64,000 bases of DNA from Daphnia pulex (GCF_021134715.1 NC_060019.1:1054001-1118000); one strand, 5' to 3'. Counted from the stretch's first letter, positions 22,776 to 34,780 are shown. Made by a program: numbers and translations. The notes: generated from the letters alone by a model not told the origin.

Positions 22776-25700
22776 TAGGTTTGACGTCCTCGGTCGCAGA
22801 AGATGTTACCACGGGATCTTTTGCAAAAAATTACAATTAACGTGATGCAAACAATAAAAAGAAAAGTTTTTACCTTCAATTTTCTCCGCTGGTTTCACTG
22901 ATTCGACAACGGGAGAAGCAGAAACATCTATTTTGAAGCAAAAGTTTAAAATCAGTATCATGAATTTCAGAATCAGATTCTAGTCAAAATAACTTACGGT
23001 CAGCAGGTTTCGCTATTTCAGCCTCGCAAGGGGCAACTGAAACTGGTTCTGTATAATGAAATTAGATGTAATAAAAATTTCGCAAAGCTTTCTTTAAAAA
23101 TCACTAACCAGGAACGTCTGCGGGTTTCAATGATTCGAGGTCGGGAGCAGCAGCTAAAACTGGTTCTAAATAATGAATTTAGATGAAAAAATAACATTCG
23201 CGAAGCGATCCGAACAAAAATTTACAGTGGGTACCTAAAGTATCCGTACGGCTGAGAGGAGCAGTACGGAAAACGCGTTTTTCAAAACGCTCCCATAAAT
23301 TGAATTCTCGTTGGAATGCAATAAAATTTTTTTGTAAGGTTAAGATTAGGGTGGGGTTTCATCTGATTTTTTTTGGGAATTTTTCAACAACGCGATATGT
23401 GGTTTTTATCGCGTTGCGAAAGTATCCGTACGGCCGAGAGGCCTAGTAGGGAAATGGGCTTACTTTGGAGGCCTCTTATTCGGTAAATAAGTAACATTAA
23501 AGGGTGGGAAAGTTCTTAAAAAAAAGAGCTGCATTAGCTCTATGTGTGGTCATAAGATCACATTTTTTAAGTTTCATTTATAGTAATGAAATCAAAAATG
23601 AAAACACGACTTATAAGTTTTCCGTTTTCTTCCCCTCGATTCCCCATCACCAGTGTTGCCATATCCCAAAATCTCTTTCTTCCCTTGGACGGAAGAGGGA
23701 GAAAGAGAAAGGGTAAATATTTTTTGATATGGCAACACTGGTGATGGGGAATCGAGGGGAAGAAAACGGAAAACTTATAATTCGTGTTTTCATTTTTGAT
23801 TTCATTACTATAAATGAAACTTAAAAAATGTGATCTTATGACCACACATAGAGCTAATGCAGCTCTTTTTTTTAAGAACTTTCCCACCCTTTAATGTTAC
23901 TTATTTACCGAATAAGAGGCCTCCAAAGTAAGCCCATTTCCCTACTAGGCCTCTCGGCCGTACGGATACTTTCGCAACGCGATAAAAACCACATATCGCG
24001 TTGTTGAAAAATTCCCAAAAAAAATCAGATGAAACCCCACCCTAATCTTAACCTTACAAAAAAATTTTATTGCATTCCAACGAGAATTCAATTTATGGGA
24101 GCGTTTTGAAAAACGCGTTTTCCGTACTGCTCCTCTCAGCCGTACGGATACTTTAGGTACCCACTGTATTTACCCAAAACTTCTTCAACGGGTTTCCCTG
24201 CTTCGACGATGGGAGGAACATCTACGAGTGGTTCTAAATTAAGAAATAAAATCAAAATATGATATTCATTATCAAGCATGTTAGTAGAACGATCATAGTA
24301 AAATAAATTACCAGCAATTTCTTCACTAGATATCACCGCTTCAACGACGGAAGGAGCTGCTAAGATTTGTTATGGAAACACAAATGAAATAAAAATTCGA
24401 AAAAAAAAAATCCTAGGAAATTGATTACCGGTAACCTCCTCCGCAGGCTTCACTGGTTCAGTGGTAGAAGGAGCAGCTAAGGCTGGATCTAAGTAATAAA
24501 TGAAAATGAAAAAAAAAAAATTGTAAAACTGTAAAGAACATTTATCACAAATCACTTACCAATAATAACTTCTCCTGTGGGTTCCATTGCCTCAGCGACG
24601 GGAGGGGTAGCTAAAACTGGTTCTAAATAGCACATTTAAAAAATGGAATTTCGCTAATAGTCCGAGTGAAATTAAATTACCAGGTACTTCGGCAGCAAGT
24701 TCAACTGCTTCAACGATGGGAGGAGCAGCCAAGACTGGTTCTAAATCATGAAATAAAATGTATACCGTATCACATTTTGCAAAAGCGATCCTAGTAAAAT
24801 TAATTACCAACAATTTCTTCAGTAGATTTCATCACTTCGCCAATGGGAGGAGCATCTACGATTGGTTCTAACAAATTAAAATCTAAATAATTGTTTCAAA
24901 GTGATCCTCGAAAAAATAATTTACCAACAACTTCTTCCACAATTTTTACTGGTTCGATGACGGCAGCTGCTGCTAAGAATGGTTTTTAATAATGAAATAA
25001 AATCAAATAAATTGTTGCAAAGCGATCCTAATTTTTAAAAAAATGATTACTAGCTTCTTCTTCTGCAGGTTTCACTGTTTCGGTGACGGAAGGAGCAGCT
25101 ACGGCTTCAATGATGGAAGGATCAACTACAAGTGATTCGGAAGGAGCAGCTATTATTTATTATACAAATGAAAAGTAAATGAGGTTACGAACATCTTTCC
25201 TAGAAAAATCAATTACCAGCAACTTCCTCGGCAGGTTTAACTGCTTCAACGATGAAAGGAGCAGCTAAAACTGGTTCTAGAGAATGAATTAAAATGTAAA
25301 AGAAACATTTGAGTTAAAGGATCCTATTAAAAATCGATTACCAGCTACTTCTGCAGCAACTTCAGCTGCTTCAACGACGGGAGGAACAGCTATGAGCGGT
25401 TCTAAAATTTAAATTATTAATTGTAAAATGATTCTATTAAAAAAAAAAGAATAATGTTACCAGGAACTTCTTCAGCAGGTTTCATTTGTTCGATGACCAC
25501 ACCGTCCGATAAGACTGGTTCTAAATATAGAATTAAAATAAATAATTAAAAAAAAAACTTAGCAAAAAGATCCTATTTGAAATCGATTACCAGCTTCTTC
25601 CGCAACAACTGATTCGACGACGGGAATGGCAACTAACACTGGTTCTAAAGAATATAGCAGGCAGAATGTATATTACATTTTACACAGCAATCCGCGATTC

Positions 25701-28700
25701 TAATTAAATTAATTACCAGCAACTTCCTCGGCAGGTTTCGCTGCTTCAACGATAGAAGGAACAGCTAAGACGGGTTCTAAATAATAAATTAAAAAATAAA
25801 AAATAAATAAAAACTTTTAAATGAACTTAACAAAAATCACTTACCAATTACTTCTTCTGTAGGTTTCAGTTCTTCAACGACGGGAGGAGCAGCTAAAACT
25901 GGTTCTAAATAATGTAATAAAATAAAAATAAATGTTGCAAAGCGATCCTAGTAAAATTACCTACCAGTAACTTCCTCGGCAGATTTCACTGCTTCAACGA
26001 CGGGAGGACTAGCCAAGACTGGTTCTAAATCATGAAATAAAATGTAGAAATATTTTGCAAAACAATCCTAGTAAAATGAATTACGAGTGATTTCTTCTGT
26101 AGATTTTATCGTTTCACCAACGGGAGGAGCAGCTATGAGAGGTTCTAAAAAAAATAATTCTTTACAATAGTTGCAAAGTGAAAAATAGTGACAAATAAAT
26201 TACCAGCAACGATTTCTTCAACAGTTTTCGTTGGTTCGATGACACTATCAGCTAAGACTGGTTCTGCAATGGCAAATAAATATTTAGAAATCGTTTTTTC
26301 ACTATTTCAAACACAGAAGGAGCAACTATGATTTGTTCTTAGAAGTAAAAATAAATATTTTGAAAAGCGATTCTAATAATAAGAATCATTTACCAGTAAT
26401 TCCTTCAGCAGGTACAGCAATTTCAGCTGCTTCAACGGCGGGAGCAACAGCTATGAGCGGTTCTAAAAATTAAATTCCTAATTGTAAATTAATTATTCTA
26501 ATTTAAAGAAAAAGGATAATGTTACCAGAAACTCCTTCAGAAGGTTTCACTTGTTCGATGATCTTACCATCAGATAAGACTGGTTCTAAATAAATAATTA
26601 AAATTTAAAAAACATTGTAAAACGATACGATTAGAAATCGATTACCAGCTACTTCCGCGGCAACTTTAGCTGATTCAACGGCGGGAGTGGCAACTAACAC
26701 TGGTTCTAAATTATGAAATAAAATGTATACCGTATCACATTTTGCGAAAGAGATCCTAATAAAATTTATTACCAGTATTTTCTTCAGTAGATTTTATCGC
26801 TTCACCAATGGGAGGAGCATCTACGATTGGTTCTAAGAAATTAAAATCTAAATAATTGTTTCAAAGTGATCATCGAAAAAATAATTTACCAACAACTTCT
26901 TCCACAATTTTTACTGGTTCGATGACGTCAGCTTCAGCTAAGACTGGTTCTAAATAATGAAAAAAAAAATTAATTGCCGCAAAGCGATCCTAATAACAGA
27001 AACAAAACATTACTAGCTTCTTCTTCGGCAGGTTTCACTGTTTCAATGACGGAAGGAGCAGCTGCAAGTGGTTCTAAGTTAAGAAATAAAATCAGAATAA
27101 AATATCACCTATCAAGCGATCCTTGCACACATCACTTACTGGCAACTTCCTCAGCAGGATTCACTGCGTCAACGATGGGAGGAGCATCCAAAACTGGTTC
27201 TAAATAATGAATTTATGTGTAAATACCATTTTCGCAAATTCAACGATCCTAGTAAAAATCAATTACCAGCTATTTCTTTAGAAGATGTGACTGCTTCAAC
27301 GATAGAAGGAGCAACTAAGATTTGGTTTGAAAATGAAAAATAAATAACGTTAAGAAAAACGTACTAGAAAATACAATTACCAGTGACTTCTCCAGCAGAT
27401 TTAGCTGTTTCAACAACGGGAGGAGCAGCTAAGGCTGGTTCTAAATCTAAAGAATGAAATAAAATATATGGTATATTTTGCAAAGCGATCCTAGTAAAAT
27501 AAATTACCGACAACTTCCTCAGCAGGTTTCAGTGTCTCAACGATAGAAGGAGCAGCTAAGACTGGTTCTAAATAATGAATTTTGTAGAACTTATAGTTTT
27601 TTTGTTCCAAAAAGGAAACGCTTAGGCAAAAATCGCTTACCAATAACTTCTTCTATTGGTTTCAGTGACTCAACGACGGGAGTGGTAGCTAAGACTGGTT
27701 CTAAACAATTAATTAAAAAATGTAAAAAACATTTTCGCCAGACGATCCTAGTGAACATTAATTACCAGGTACTTCCGCAGCAACTTGAACTGATTCAACG
27801 ACGGGAGGAGCAGCTAATATGAGCGGTTCTAAATAACAATTCTTAACAATAGTTGCAAAGTAAAAATGAATTTGTGATCAATAAATTACCAGCAACGATT
27901 TCTTCAACAGTTTTCGTTGGTTCCTCGGCAGGTTTCACTGCTTCAATGATGGAAGGAGAAGCTAAGACTGGTTCTAAACAATGAATTCAATGTAGAAAAA
28001 AAAAACATTTTTGTCAAACGATCCTATTAAAAATTATTACCAGCTACTTCCGCAGTCACGACCGCTTCAACGAAGGAAGGAGCGGCTAAAATTGGTTCTA
28101 AAGATTAAATTGATTGAATTCAAATGCAACCAAACATTTTCGCAAAACGATTCAAAAATCAATTACCAGGTACTTCGGCAAGAAGTTCAGCTGCTTCAGT
28201 GACGGGAGGAGGAGCCGAGACCGGTTCTATATAATGAAAAAAAAAAAATCCATTTACTGTAAAAATTTTGCAAAGCGATCCTGGTAAAATCAATAACCAG
28301 CAATATCTATAGCAGATTTTGTCGCTTCACTGACGGGAGTAGTAACTAGGAGTGGTTATAAAAAATAAAATAAAAATAATTGTTGTAAAGTGAACCTAGT
28401 TGCTTTTTAATTACTAGCTTCCTCCTCTACAGGTTTAATTGTTTCCATGATGGAAGGAGCAGCTTAGGTTTGTTCGGAAAATGAAAAGGAAATAACATTC
28501 TGTAAAGCGATCCTAGTAAAATTACCTACCAGTAACTTCTTCAGCAGGTTGAACTGCTTCAACTACGGGAGGAGCAGCTAATACCGGTTCTAAATAATAT
28601 AACAATTAAATGTACATGTAACATTTTGCAAAGCGATCCTAGAAACAATTATTACCAACAACTTCCTCAGCAGGTGTCAATGTATCGACGGCGGGATCGG

Positions 28701-29282
28701 CGGAAGAATTTACCAATGGTCGTACTTCTACGTAGTATTTTTGATTAGAACACAGTACTTACAAACTGATCATAGTTAATCAAATTACCAGCAACTTCTT
28801 CGGAATGTTTCACTGCTTCAATAATGGTAGTAGTTGCTGCGACGGGTTCTAATCCATGTAATGAAAATAGTTTAAGTTATCAAAGACTTTTACCCTTTGC
28901 CGTAGTATACAAAATACACGAATAATTTCAAATAACACCATATCATATCTTTTGGAAATTATACCTGCATCTGTTGCTGTGACTATCATATTTTCTGTCT
29001 TAATTTCTGTTAGCTTTGAACCTGTTGCGGAATGCACAGCGCTAGTACCCCTGGAAGTAGGCTGAAGAACAGACTCCAAAGGAGGTTTAGAGCAGAAAAG
29101 ACGTGCTCCAATCGGCATCACCTTAAACATTTCATTTAAATCAAAGTTTCAAATTTCGTTCGTCTCTTTTTTGAATACAAATACTTTTACTTTTTTTTTT
29201 TATTTTAAAATTTTAATCTAGTCCTACGTTAGTTTGTTTGCAATAGTACCTTTCTGACGAGATTTAGGCGAACGAACGACAT
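22723..29282 (-). CDS. NDUFV3-like gene B: long exon array with a foreign C terminus
   Basis: Exon 1 (29282-29250) and exon 2 (29121-28965) match gene A (MSFVRLNLVRK, VMPIGARLFCSKPP). About 40 small module exons follow down to ~22870, again each encoding ~20 residues of the EPVLAAPP..EAVKPAEEVAG kind. Unlike A and C there is no exon for the conserved NDUFV3 tail. The final exon (22817-22723) starts like A's exon 18249-18196 (DPVVTSSAT) and then runs in frame into KFFVMLKNIWNRFGKH and a stop. That ending is a near copy of the C terminus of the secreted-protein gene at 31511-31783. The product could not serve as a normal NDUFV3 subunit; it may be a chimeric protein or a decaying duplicate. I did not verify the frame of every exon. 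Confidence 0.45.
22870..28850 (-). repeat. Tandem exon-intron repeat array B (~125-bp unit)
   Basis: About 40 direct units of the same kind as array A, interrupted once by the palindromic element at 23225-24166. Some units are fused or altered: near 27888-27975 one exon holds the start of one module and the end of another, and near 28360 the acceptor AG is changed to ATAA. Confidence 0.9.
23225..24166. mobile_element. 942-bp palindromic (foldback) element with TA target duplication
   Basis: Two inverted arms of 441 bp (23225-23665 and 23726-24166) surround a 60-bp centre; I see one mismatch in the parts compared. Ends are CAGTGGGTACCTAAAG and its complement. Flanks are TA on both sides, and the array sequence resumes as in the empty site (AAATTTA|TTTACCC), so TA was duplicated as for Tc1/mariner elements. 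It encodes no transposase; the frames in the two arms are mirror images of each other. It lies in an intron of gene B next to a splice donor. Confidence 0.92.
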
Positions 29283-29885
29283 AATTTCTTTGTGATATTT
29301 TTGCACTTTTAACAAAACGATAAGCTGGGCTCGAAAGGCGAGTTCTTTCTGACTGCTTCAAATCTGCTAAGACCCGCTCCTACCACAGCTTTGGCCTTGG
29401 TTAAAAATGTAGCACGCCGGGTCTTATAAGCGCGTTCAAACGGGAATCTAGGTAAACATGAAGGTTTGTTGTCAGGCAGAGTTCAACCCAGCTGCTAGTT
29501 ATTCACCAATCGAAACTATTCGCGTTGTTGTCAGGCGTAGTACACGCTTGAAAGAACAGCGACTAGTTCTACTACCGAGTTTGGTAGCTTGACTTTGTAA
29601 AATCTTTTTACAAAGTATACTAGCGTTCGACTGCGTGTGTTAGGCTTCCATTTCTTTAAAATGATTTTAGTTCAAGTTCATAACTTTCATACCTTGGTTT
29701 GAGATCGACATGGCGGTGACCTTGAAATCGTTGCTTGAAAAGATAATCTTCCTTGATGCGTTATGTGCAGAACAGTATTTTTTAAAAGTAATGTATCTTT
29801 CTCCGCATCTTAACATTCCAATGCAGTAACCCTACAATAATGACTAAAAATAATCCCAACCTTGAAACTGACCACAGACAATAAG
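29283..29885. repeat. Duplicated upstream flank of locus B (pairs with 21469-22045)
   Basis: Same sequence order as upstream of locus A. Divergence is visible but modest, and includes an extra ~80 bp near 29620-29700. Confidence 0.8.
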
Positions 29886-29996
29886 AAACTTTTCATGGAG
29901 AAAATTTTTAGTTTGAAATGATTTTATCTAATAAAACCAAATGGCTTATTCAATTCTAAACATACAGTCATACTGTCATAGATTAACACTTTTTTT

Positions 29997-30582
29997 TTAC
30001 TTCTTGAGGCTAGATGGTTGGGGGATTCTGAAGGGTTCCATGTCCTTTTCTATATCGTAGTGAGACATGACATTGTAAGTGTAGTACTCTGGATTTTTGT
30101 AGGGTCCTTGTTTGGATGCTCCAGGGCCTACGACTATATTCAATTTTCATTTTATTGTTAGTTTTCATTTGTTTTGCTTTGCTGTATTTTATAATAATAC
30201 CTGGATCTTTTGCTGTGGGAATTGGTGCAGAAGCTGGTTTAGGAGGAGTGGGGTTCACTTTCGGTGGCTCAGTAGCAAAAAGACGAACACCGATAGGCAC
30301 CACCTAGGAAATTAAATCAATTTGTTATGAAAAATTCACAGTATTTTTGAAATTATAAAATTGAATTAAAGTTCTCTTAAAAATGATTTGCTATGGTTAA
30401 ATTAAACTTGATGTGAATTGTAATAATTATGCAAACCAAATGTTTTTATCCTAGATGCAAAACCTAGATGTTTTTATCTAATAACTGTAACTTAATTTTG
30501 GAACTTGAAAACTGAAAATATATTTTTGTTCATTAATATGGTGATTCATTACTTTTCTCGTGAATGGGCGAACCAAAGACAT
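29997..30582 (-). CDS. NDUFV3: NADH dehydrogenase flavoprotein 3 (complex I accessory subunit), locus C
   Basis: Three exons (30582-30553, 30303-30201, 30133-29997) give 89 residues: MSLVRPFTRK, a Pro-rich linker (PPKVNPTPPKPASAPIPTA) and the conserved tail VGPGASKQGPYKNPEYYTYN then MSHYDIEKDMEPFRIPQPSS. The tail matches the short NDUFV3 isoform (YKNL...MPQPSS in mammals). Both internal junctions agree with loci A and B (phase 0, then phase 1). The Arg-rich N terminus fits matrix import. This is the plain version with no repeated exons and is the best candidate for the ancestral gene. It is divergent from MANBAL. Confidence 0.88.
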
Positions 30583-30805
30583 GTCTAGTTGATTTTTTAT
30601 AGAATAAACTCGAAAGTCGAAAAGTAAGAATATTTCTTAAATTGATCAGCTGCCCAGCTGTGATCGGCAAGTGCAGACGACGTAGATGTGGTTCAGCAAA
30701 CAGCATAGTCAAGTCTACAGGTTGCACGACCGTAGTTGTTTTTCGTAATCGAATCAAGTTCCAAATCCAAATCCTAGATGTCAGGTCAATCGTCTGTCAT
30801 TAAAC
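30583..30805. promoter_or_regulatory. Divergent promoter region NDUFV3-C / MANBAL
   Basis: Only 223 bp separate the two start codons. It must hold both 5'UTRs and promoters. No TATA box is clear. Confidence 0.5.
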
Positions 30806-31207
30806 ATGGTGGTACGTGTTTTTGTTCTGATTGACAATTAACTCTTTAAATAGTCTTGTTTTTCGGATGTCCTTTGATTTTTCCATTGTTTGTGTGTAGG
30901 CCGCAATGATGGATATAGAGGAAACAACGTTTGATCTCTTTCTAAGATATGGACTCTTTTTTGGAGCAATCTTCCAACTGGTGTGCATAGGCGCCGCTAT
31001 TTTTGGACCAGAGATTTCAGAAGCTCATTCCAAGGTAAGAAAAAATAAAAACCTATGCGAGAAAATGTTTCAAACTTTGAAATTTCGGGCCATCAGGAGG
31101 AGATCAGTGAAGATTCTGGTTCTGAACACGGTAGCCCAACCAACACTGGCCACAAGCATTCTGGGCAGCACAATCGTAGAAAAATGGATAAGAAAAAGAG
31201 AAGATGA
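30806..31207 (+). CDS. MANBAL: UPF0239 / MANBAL-like small membrane protein
   Basis: Three exons (30806-30811, 30900-31034, 31097-31207) give 83 residues. The first coding exon is just ATG GTG. The core FLRYGLFFGAIFQLVCIGAA is the single membrane segment diagnostic of the UPF0239 family (Drosophila anon-73B1, vertebrate MANBAL). The tail is hydrophilic and ends MDKKKRR, as in the family. Function is not established. If the 6-nt exon is not used, translation could start at ATG 30912 or 30906 with little change. The 3' end converges on the small secreted-protein gene. Confidence 0.9.
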
Positions 31208-31510
31208 AGACTCATCTGATGAACACTATTCTTGCATTTTTGAACACCAACATAGTTTCTTTCTCAAAAACCCAACATTTAACTTATTGACTCAGTTTTA
31301 TTGCAATATTTGGGGGTTGTTTTGTGTTTTTCTTCATTTGACCATTTTTAATACATAAATGATTGATGGAACAGTAGTAAATGTCTCTAAAGCATTCTTT
31401 TAGTACATGCCTGAGAAATGGGGTGAATAGTGTTGGACGCATAATCTTACACAATACAGTAGTACATTCACTTATAAGGACACAAAGGAAAATCTAATTC
31501 AAGGGAAATG

Positions 31511-31783
31511 CTAATGTTTACCAAAAAGTGTCAAAATAATCTTGAGCATGATGAAAAATTTCTTTAAACTACCATCTCCATACTTTTTATCATCGTAAAA
31601 TTTAAAGTGCCTCTTGACGATGTTGTGCGCTGGCGATGTTAATAATACAGAGTCCTCTTTAATATCCGATATCCGCTGTCCTGCAACCGCGGCGTCCACT
31701 GCACAATCACTCAAGAAAACAATTAGCAAGACGGTCATCGCCAACAACAGAATTCTCTTTCTTGATCGAAAAAACCTCTGCAT
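31511..31783 (-). CDS. Small secreted or signal-anchored peptide precursor
   Basis: A single-exon frame of 90 residues. Residues ~8-31 are basic then hydrophobic (RKRILLLAMTVLLIVFLSDC), followed by AVDAAVAGQ, consistent with a signal peptide. A dibasic site (NIVKR) precedes a lysine-rich tail HFKFYDDKKYGDGSLKKFFI that ends in MLKIILTLFGKH. Small size, a possible KR cleavage and a cationic amphipathic end resemble secreted peptide precursors, including antimicrobial ones, but I recognise no family. The last ~17 codons and the 3' flank exist again at 22723-22775, fused to gene B, which supports that this end is transcribed coding sequence. Confidence 0.55.
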   Translation of the reverse strand: MQRFFRSRKRILLLAMTVLLIVFLSDCAVDAAVAGQRISDIKEDSVLLTSPAHNIVKRHFKFYDDKKYGDGSLKKFFIMLKIILTLFGKH

Positions 31784-32140
31784 ATCGCCACCTTCAGTTT
31801 AAACTATAAACGAGAAAATTTCAAATAAATCCGTGCATTAAATTCATTCCACCAAATTGCCAGTTTAGTACCACAATGTATATAGAATAATCCGTTCAAA
31901 AAATTGCAAGTCCTTGGAACTAAGACTAATCAATCTTGCGATCCAGCCCTGGTAGCGCGCACGTAGAGAATGAAGACTTAAAGAAAGAAATGAGTGGGAC
32001 CTTTGCATTGTGAGGGAAACACGCCTAAGTCGCCTGAAGCATATACTCTAAACGAAACTGAAAAGCCGGTTGAATATAAAGGCCCAGCTTTCACCTAGTG
32101 CCATTATTACGTGCATGACAAAGTAAGGAATTCCGAACGA
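31784..32140. other. Intergenic
   Basis: Upstream of the small secreted-protein gene and downstream of MRM1. TATATA near 31876 on the minus strand could serve the former. A plus-strand TATAAA near 32074 has no gene that I can attach. Confidence 0.4.
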
Positions 32141-33199
32141 CTATCTGCGATTGTTGTTGCTATTATTGAGAACGCTGTGCAAGATAACGGCGGCAGCAGC
32201 GGAAACATTCATCGAATCCACGTTCTTATTGAGGTTGCTTCGAGATTCAACGTAGATTTGGTGGGTGCAGAGGTCCACAAGTTCGTCCGGAAGCCCACGC
32301 CCTTCGTTTCCTTTCAAGAAATGCAATTTTATTAGTTTTGTAGTTTCACATAGTGTTATAACAGGGGATTTTACCTAATATGATGAGAGTTGGATTACTC
32401 AATTGAAATGAACCAACTGGAGTAGGCTTACATGCCGTCCCGTTGGATTCGTCAGTCTTAGATCCTGTTCCCACAACATCCCATTTGGACTCTTTTAAAA
32501 CTTGGCAAAATTCAGTTGTGTTCATGATGGAATGGATAGGCATCAGCTCCATGACCCCAGAACTGGCTTTGCTTACAACTGGAGTCAATGAACAGCTATA
32601 TGTACACAACATGAAAGAGTGTAAATATTTATTCGGTAAATAATGTTTGAATATGATTACCTTTTGTGAGAAGTGACGAAAATCTTATCACATCCCATAA
32701 AGTAAGCTGACCTTAATATGGAGCCGAAATTCATGGGATCCTGTATTTCATTGAGCAGAAGCCACACAGGTTTGGAAGCCTCTTTCTCAGAGGATAATTG
32801 AGCAATAGACTGAGTGCAGGGCGTAGGTATGTAATACAAACGAGTAGTCTTTGCAAGTAGCCCTTGATGTGGCTTTCCTTTAGGTACAATTGTGTCAATT
32901 TTGCTCGCCGGTATCGGTAGAGTTTTGATATTTTCCTCCCAACATCGTTCCAGTATTTCCTTGACTCGTCCACTGTGGTTCAGCAAATCTCTTCGGTAGT
33001 AGACGGTCTCTATGGTCCGACGTTTTGCTTCGAGGGCGCAACTGATTGGATGAATACCGTACAGAATATCGAAATAAAACTCTTCACGTCCTGGACTTTG
33101 CTTTTTTTCTAATGACATCAAATCTATTCCTGCTCTGGAAATGGAACTTTTACAAAACCATCGCCGTGCAACTACTTGAGAAGCTTTGAAAGACCACAT
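32141..33199 (-). CDS. MRM1: Mitochondrial rRNA methyltransferase 1 (SpoU/TrmH family)
   Basis: Three exons (33199-32661, 32595-32375, 32310-32141) give 309 residues. The N terminus MWSFKASQVVARRWFCKSS is a mitochondrial presequence; no earlier in-frame ATG exists in this exon, which fixes the start. A substrate-binding domain (EEFYFDILYGIHPISCALEA) precedes the SPOUT knot motifs: NEIQDPMNFGSILRSAYFMG (motif 1), GNEGRGLP (motif 2) and SMNVSAAAAVILHS (motif 3). Family members 2'-O-methylate a guanosine in mitochondrial large-subunit rRNA using SAM. The 3' end is Asn/Arg rich. All introns are GT-AG. Confidence 0.93.
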
Positions 33200-34780
33200 G
33201 TTTGTATTTTTTAAATGTCTGTCTGCTATCAGCAGACCGTATCGATTTATGAATCGATTTACTGTTAAATTAATTTGCACCAATTTTACAATTTTCAAAT
33301 CTTATATTTGAATTCATCGCTTGTTAGTTTCACACGAATCAGACCGACGCCAAGTGTGAGAACATTTATTAAATATTTCGCAGAATTATCGACGATTTGC
33401 CAACACTTTCGCGAATAACCCAATTTTTGTTACTTTGCAATTGCTAATAGAAACGCCCTTTTTTTCATAAACGTCCCAATTAAAACTCCTGTTATAGTTC
33501 GAATAGCGAATCTGCAAACATACAATTGTGAACTCGGTCAATTAGCCAGTAAAAGCCAGAATATTTCTAATATACCGCTCCGTTCGCCAAACTACTAAAA
33601 TTAATTAGACCAATAAAAGTGCCATTCGCGTATAAAATGTGCGCAGTGTTATTTTTTCCTGTGTCTGCCATTTCTATGTACTACGTGTAAATGGGCCTTG
33701 AGGCACAACGACCTGCCTGAAGTTTAACAACTTGGGAAACTAAGTTACGTAACAAGAAATAGCGTTATTCAGCAAACTTTTCTGAGGTTTTGTTTCAAGA
33801 TAGAACGTGTCAACCAATCGCTGATTAAAAGATAAATTTTTTCCCAAATTTCCTTAAAGAATTCCTTTCTCAGAAGTTGGAAAGGAAGTTCGTGCGAGGT
33901 GACACTAGCATATTGGCGTGCAATAAACGAGAAAGGTGTTAATTTATTCCGTAAAGGAATATCAGCAGAAATCTACAAATGACAGCTTGACAACAGTTTC
34001 CTGTAAAAGGAGGTCATCAGGTCATTTCTCTTTGGTAATACAAATTGTTTTTCGACAGTGGACACGGTCACGTAAAAAACAACACCCGGCGTAAATTTAT
34101 TGACCCAAACATTTTTCACCAATGTGACTTTCCTTCCAAGTTATGCATGTCAACGTCAATTAGAGTCGGGTTCAAGAATGGCCATGCGTGTGATTAAAAT
34201 CTGAGTTGGGATGGCTGAATTTTGTTTTTAAACTTGTGAATAACACAAGGGCGTATTCTTGGCTTTCTAAATCTCTGCGCATTTCATTCTATGACGAAGA
34301 ATGCAATCTGCAGGGAAAGCTTGTCTCCTTTTGATTTAAACACATTTCCGCCAAGACTCTAAAACTTTTTTCGAGTATCCGTATGAATCGAAAGTTGGTT
34401 CTTTTATTTTGCCATACATTTTTGATAAATACTATAGCGACCGAAAATGTTTTGTTCCGGCAAAATTATCTGCGGTTGGCCAGACACTGCCACCTTGTAA
34501 TTTTCGAGAAATCAAAAGTGCTGTTTCAGTTTTGTTAACATCTTTATAAAAAGATCTGTGTGATGTAACAGTTACGATGTAAGGCGAAATTCTGACATTT
34601 AGTTAAGATATACTGCTAATTGGTTTCGGTTTCACTAGCGGAAAAATACGGTGCAAAGAAGAGACGCGCGAGGTTTCCCTTCGTTAGTCGTTACAAACCC
34701 GTTTAATTCCATTTGACGCAGGGGGTCAGCAGGAATGCCGCAAAAGGGGACTTTCACTGACTGTCACGGTCGGTGTGAAA
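33200..34780. other. Intergenic with several promoter-like motifs
   Basis: No gene is supported between MRM1 and the frame at 34781. TATAAAA at 33631-33637 and TATAAA at 34545-34550 are both on the plus strand. GGTTTCGGTTTCACT (34622-34636) resembles an interferon-regulatory (ISRE) element and GGGGACTTTC (34746-34755) a kappa-B site. Confidence 0.4.

Noticed and set aside
23504-23887. Two opposite open frames giving the same ~70-residue protein
   Set aside because: They are mirror readings of the two arms of a palindromic element, with no recognisable domain.
18434-28850. CRISPR-like or satellite appearance of ~125-bp regularly spaced repeats
   Set aside because: Units diverge in both parts, carry splice signals and code for conserved-type modules in one frame; the context is a eukaryotic gene.
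31208-31358. Extension of the MANBAL frame without splicing to 150 residues
   Set aside because: Splicing out 31035-31096 restores the family's KKKRR ending; the unspliced frame leads into the 3' flank.
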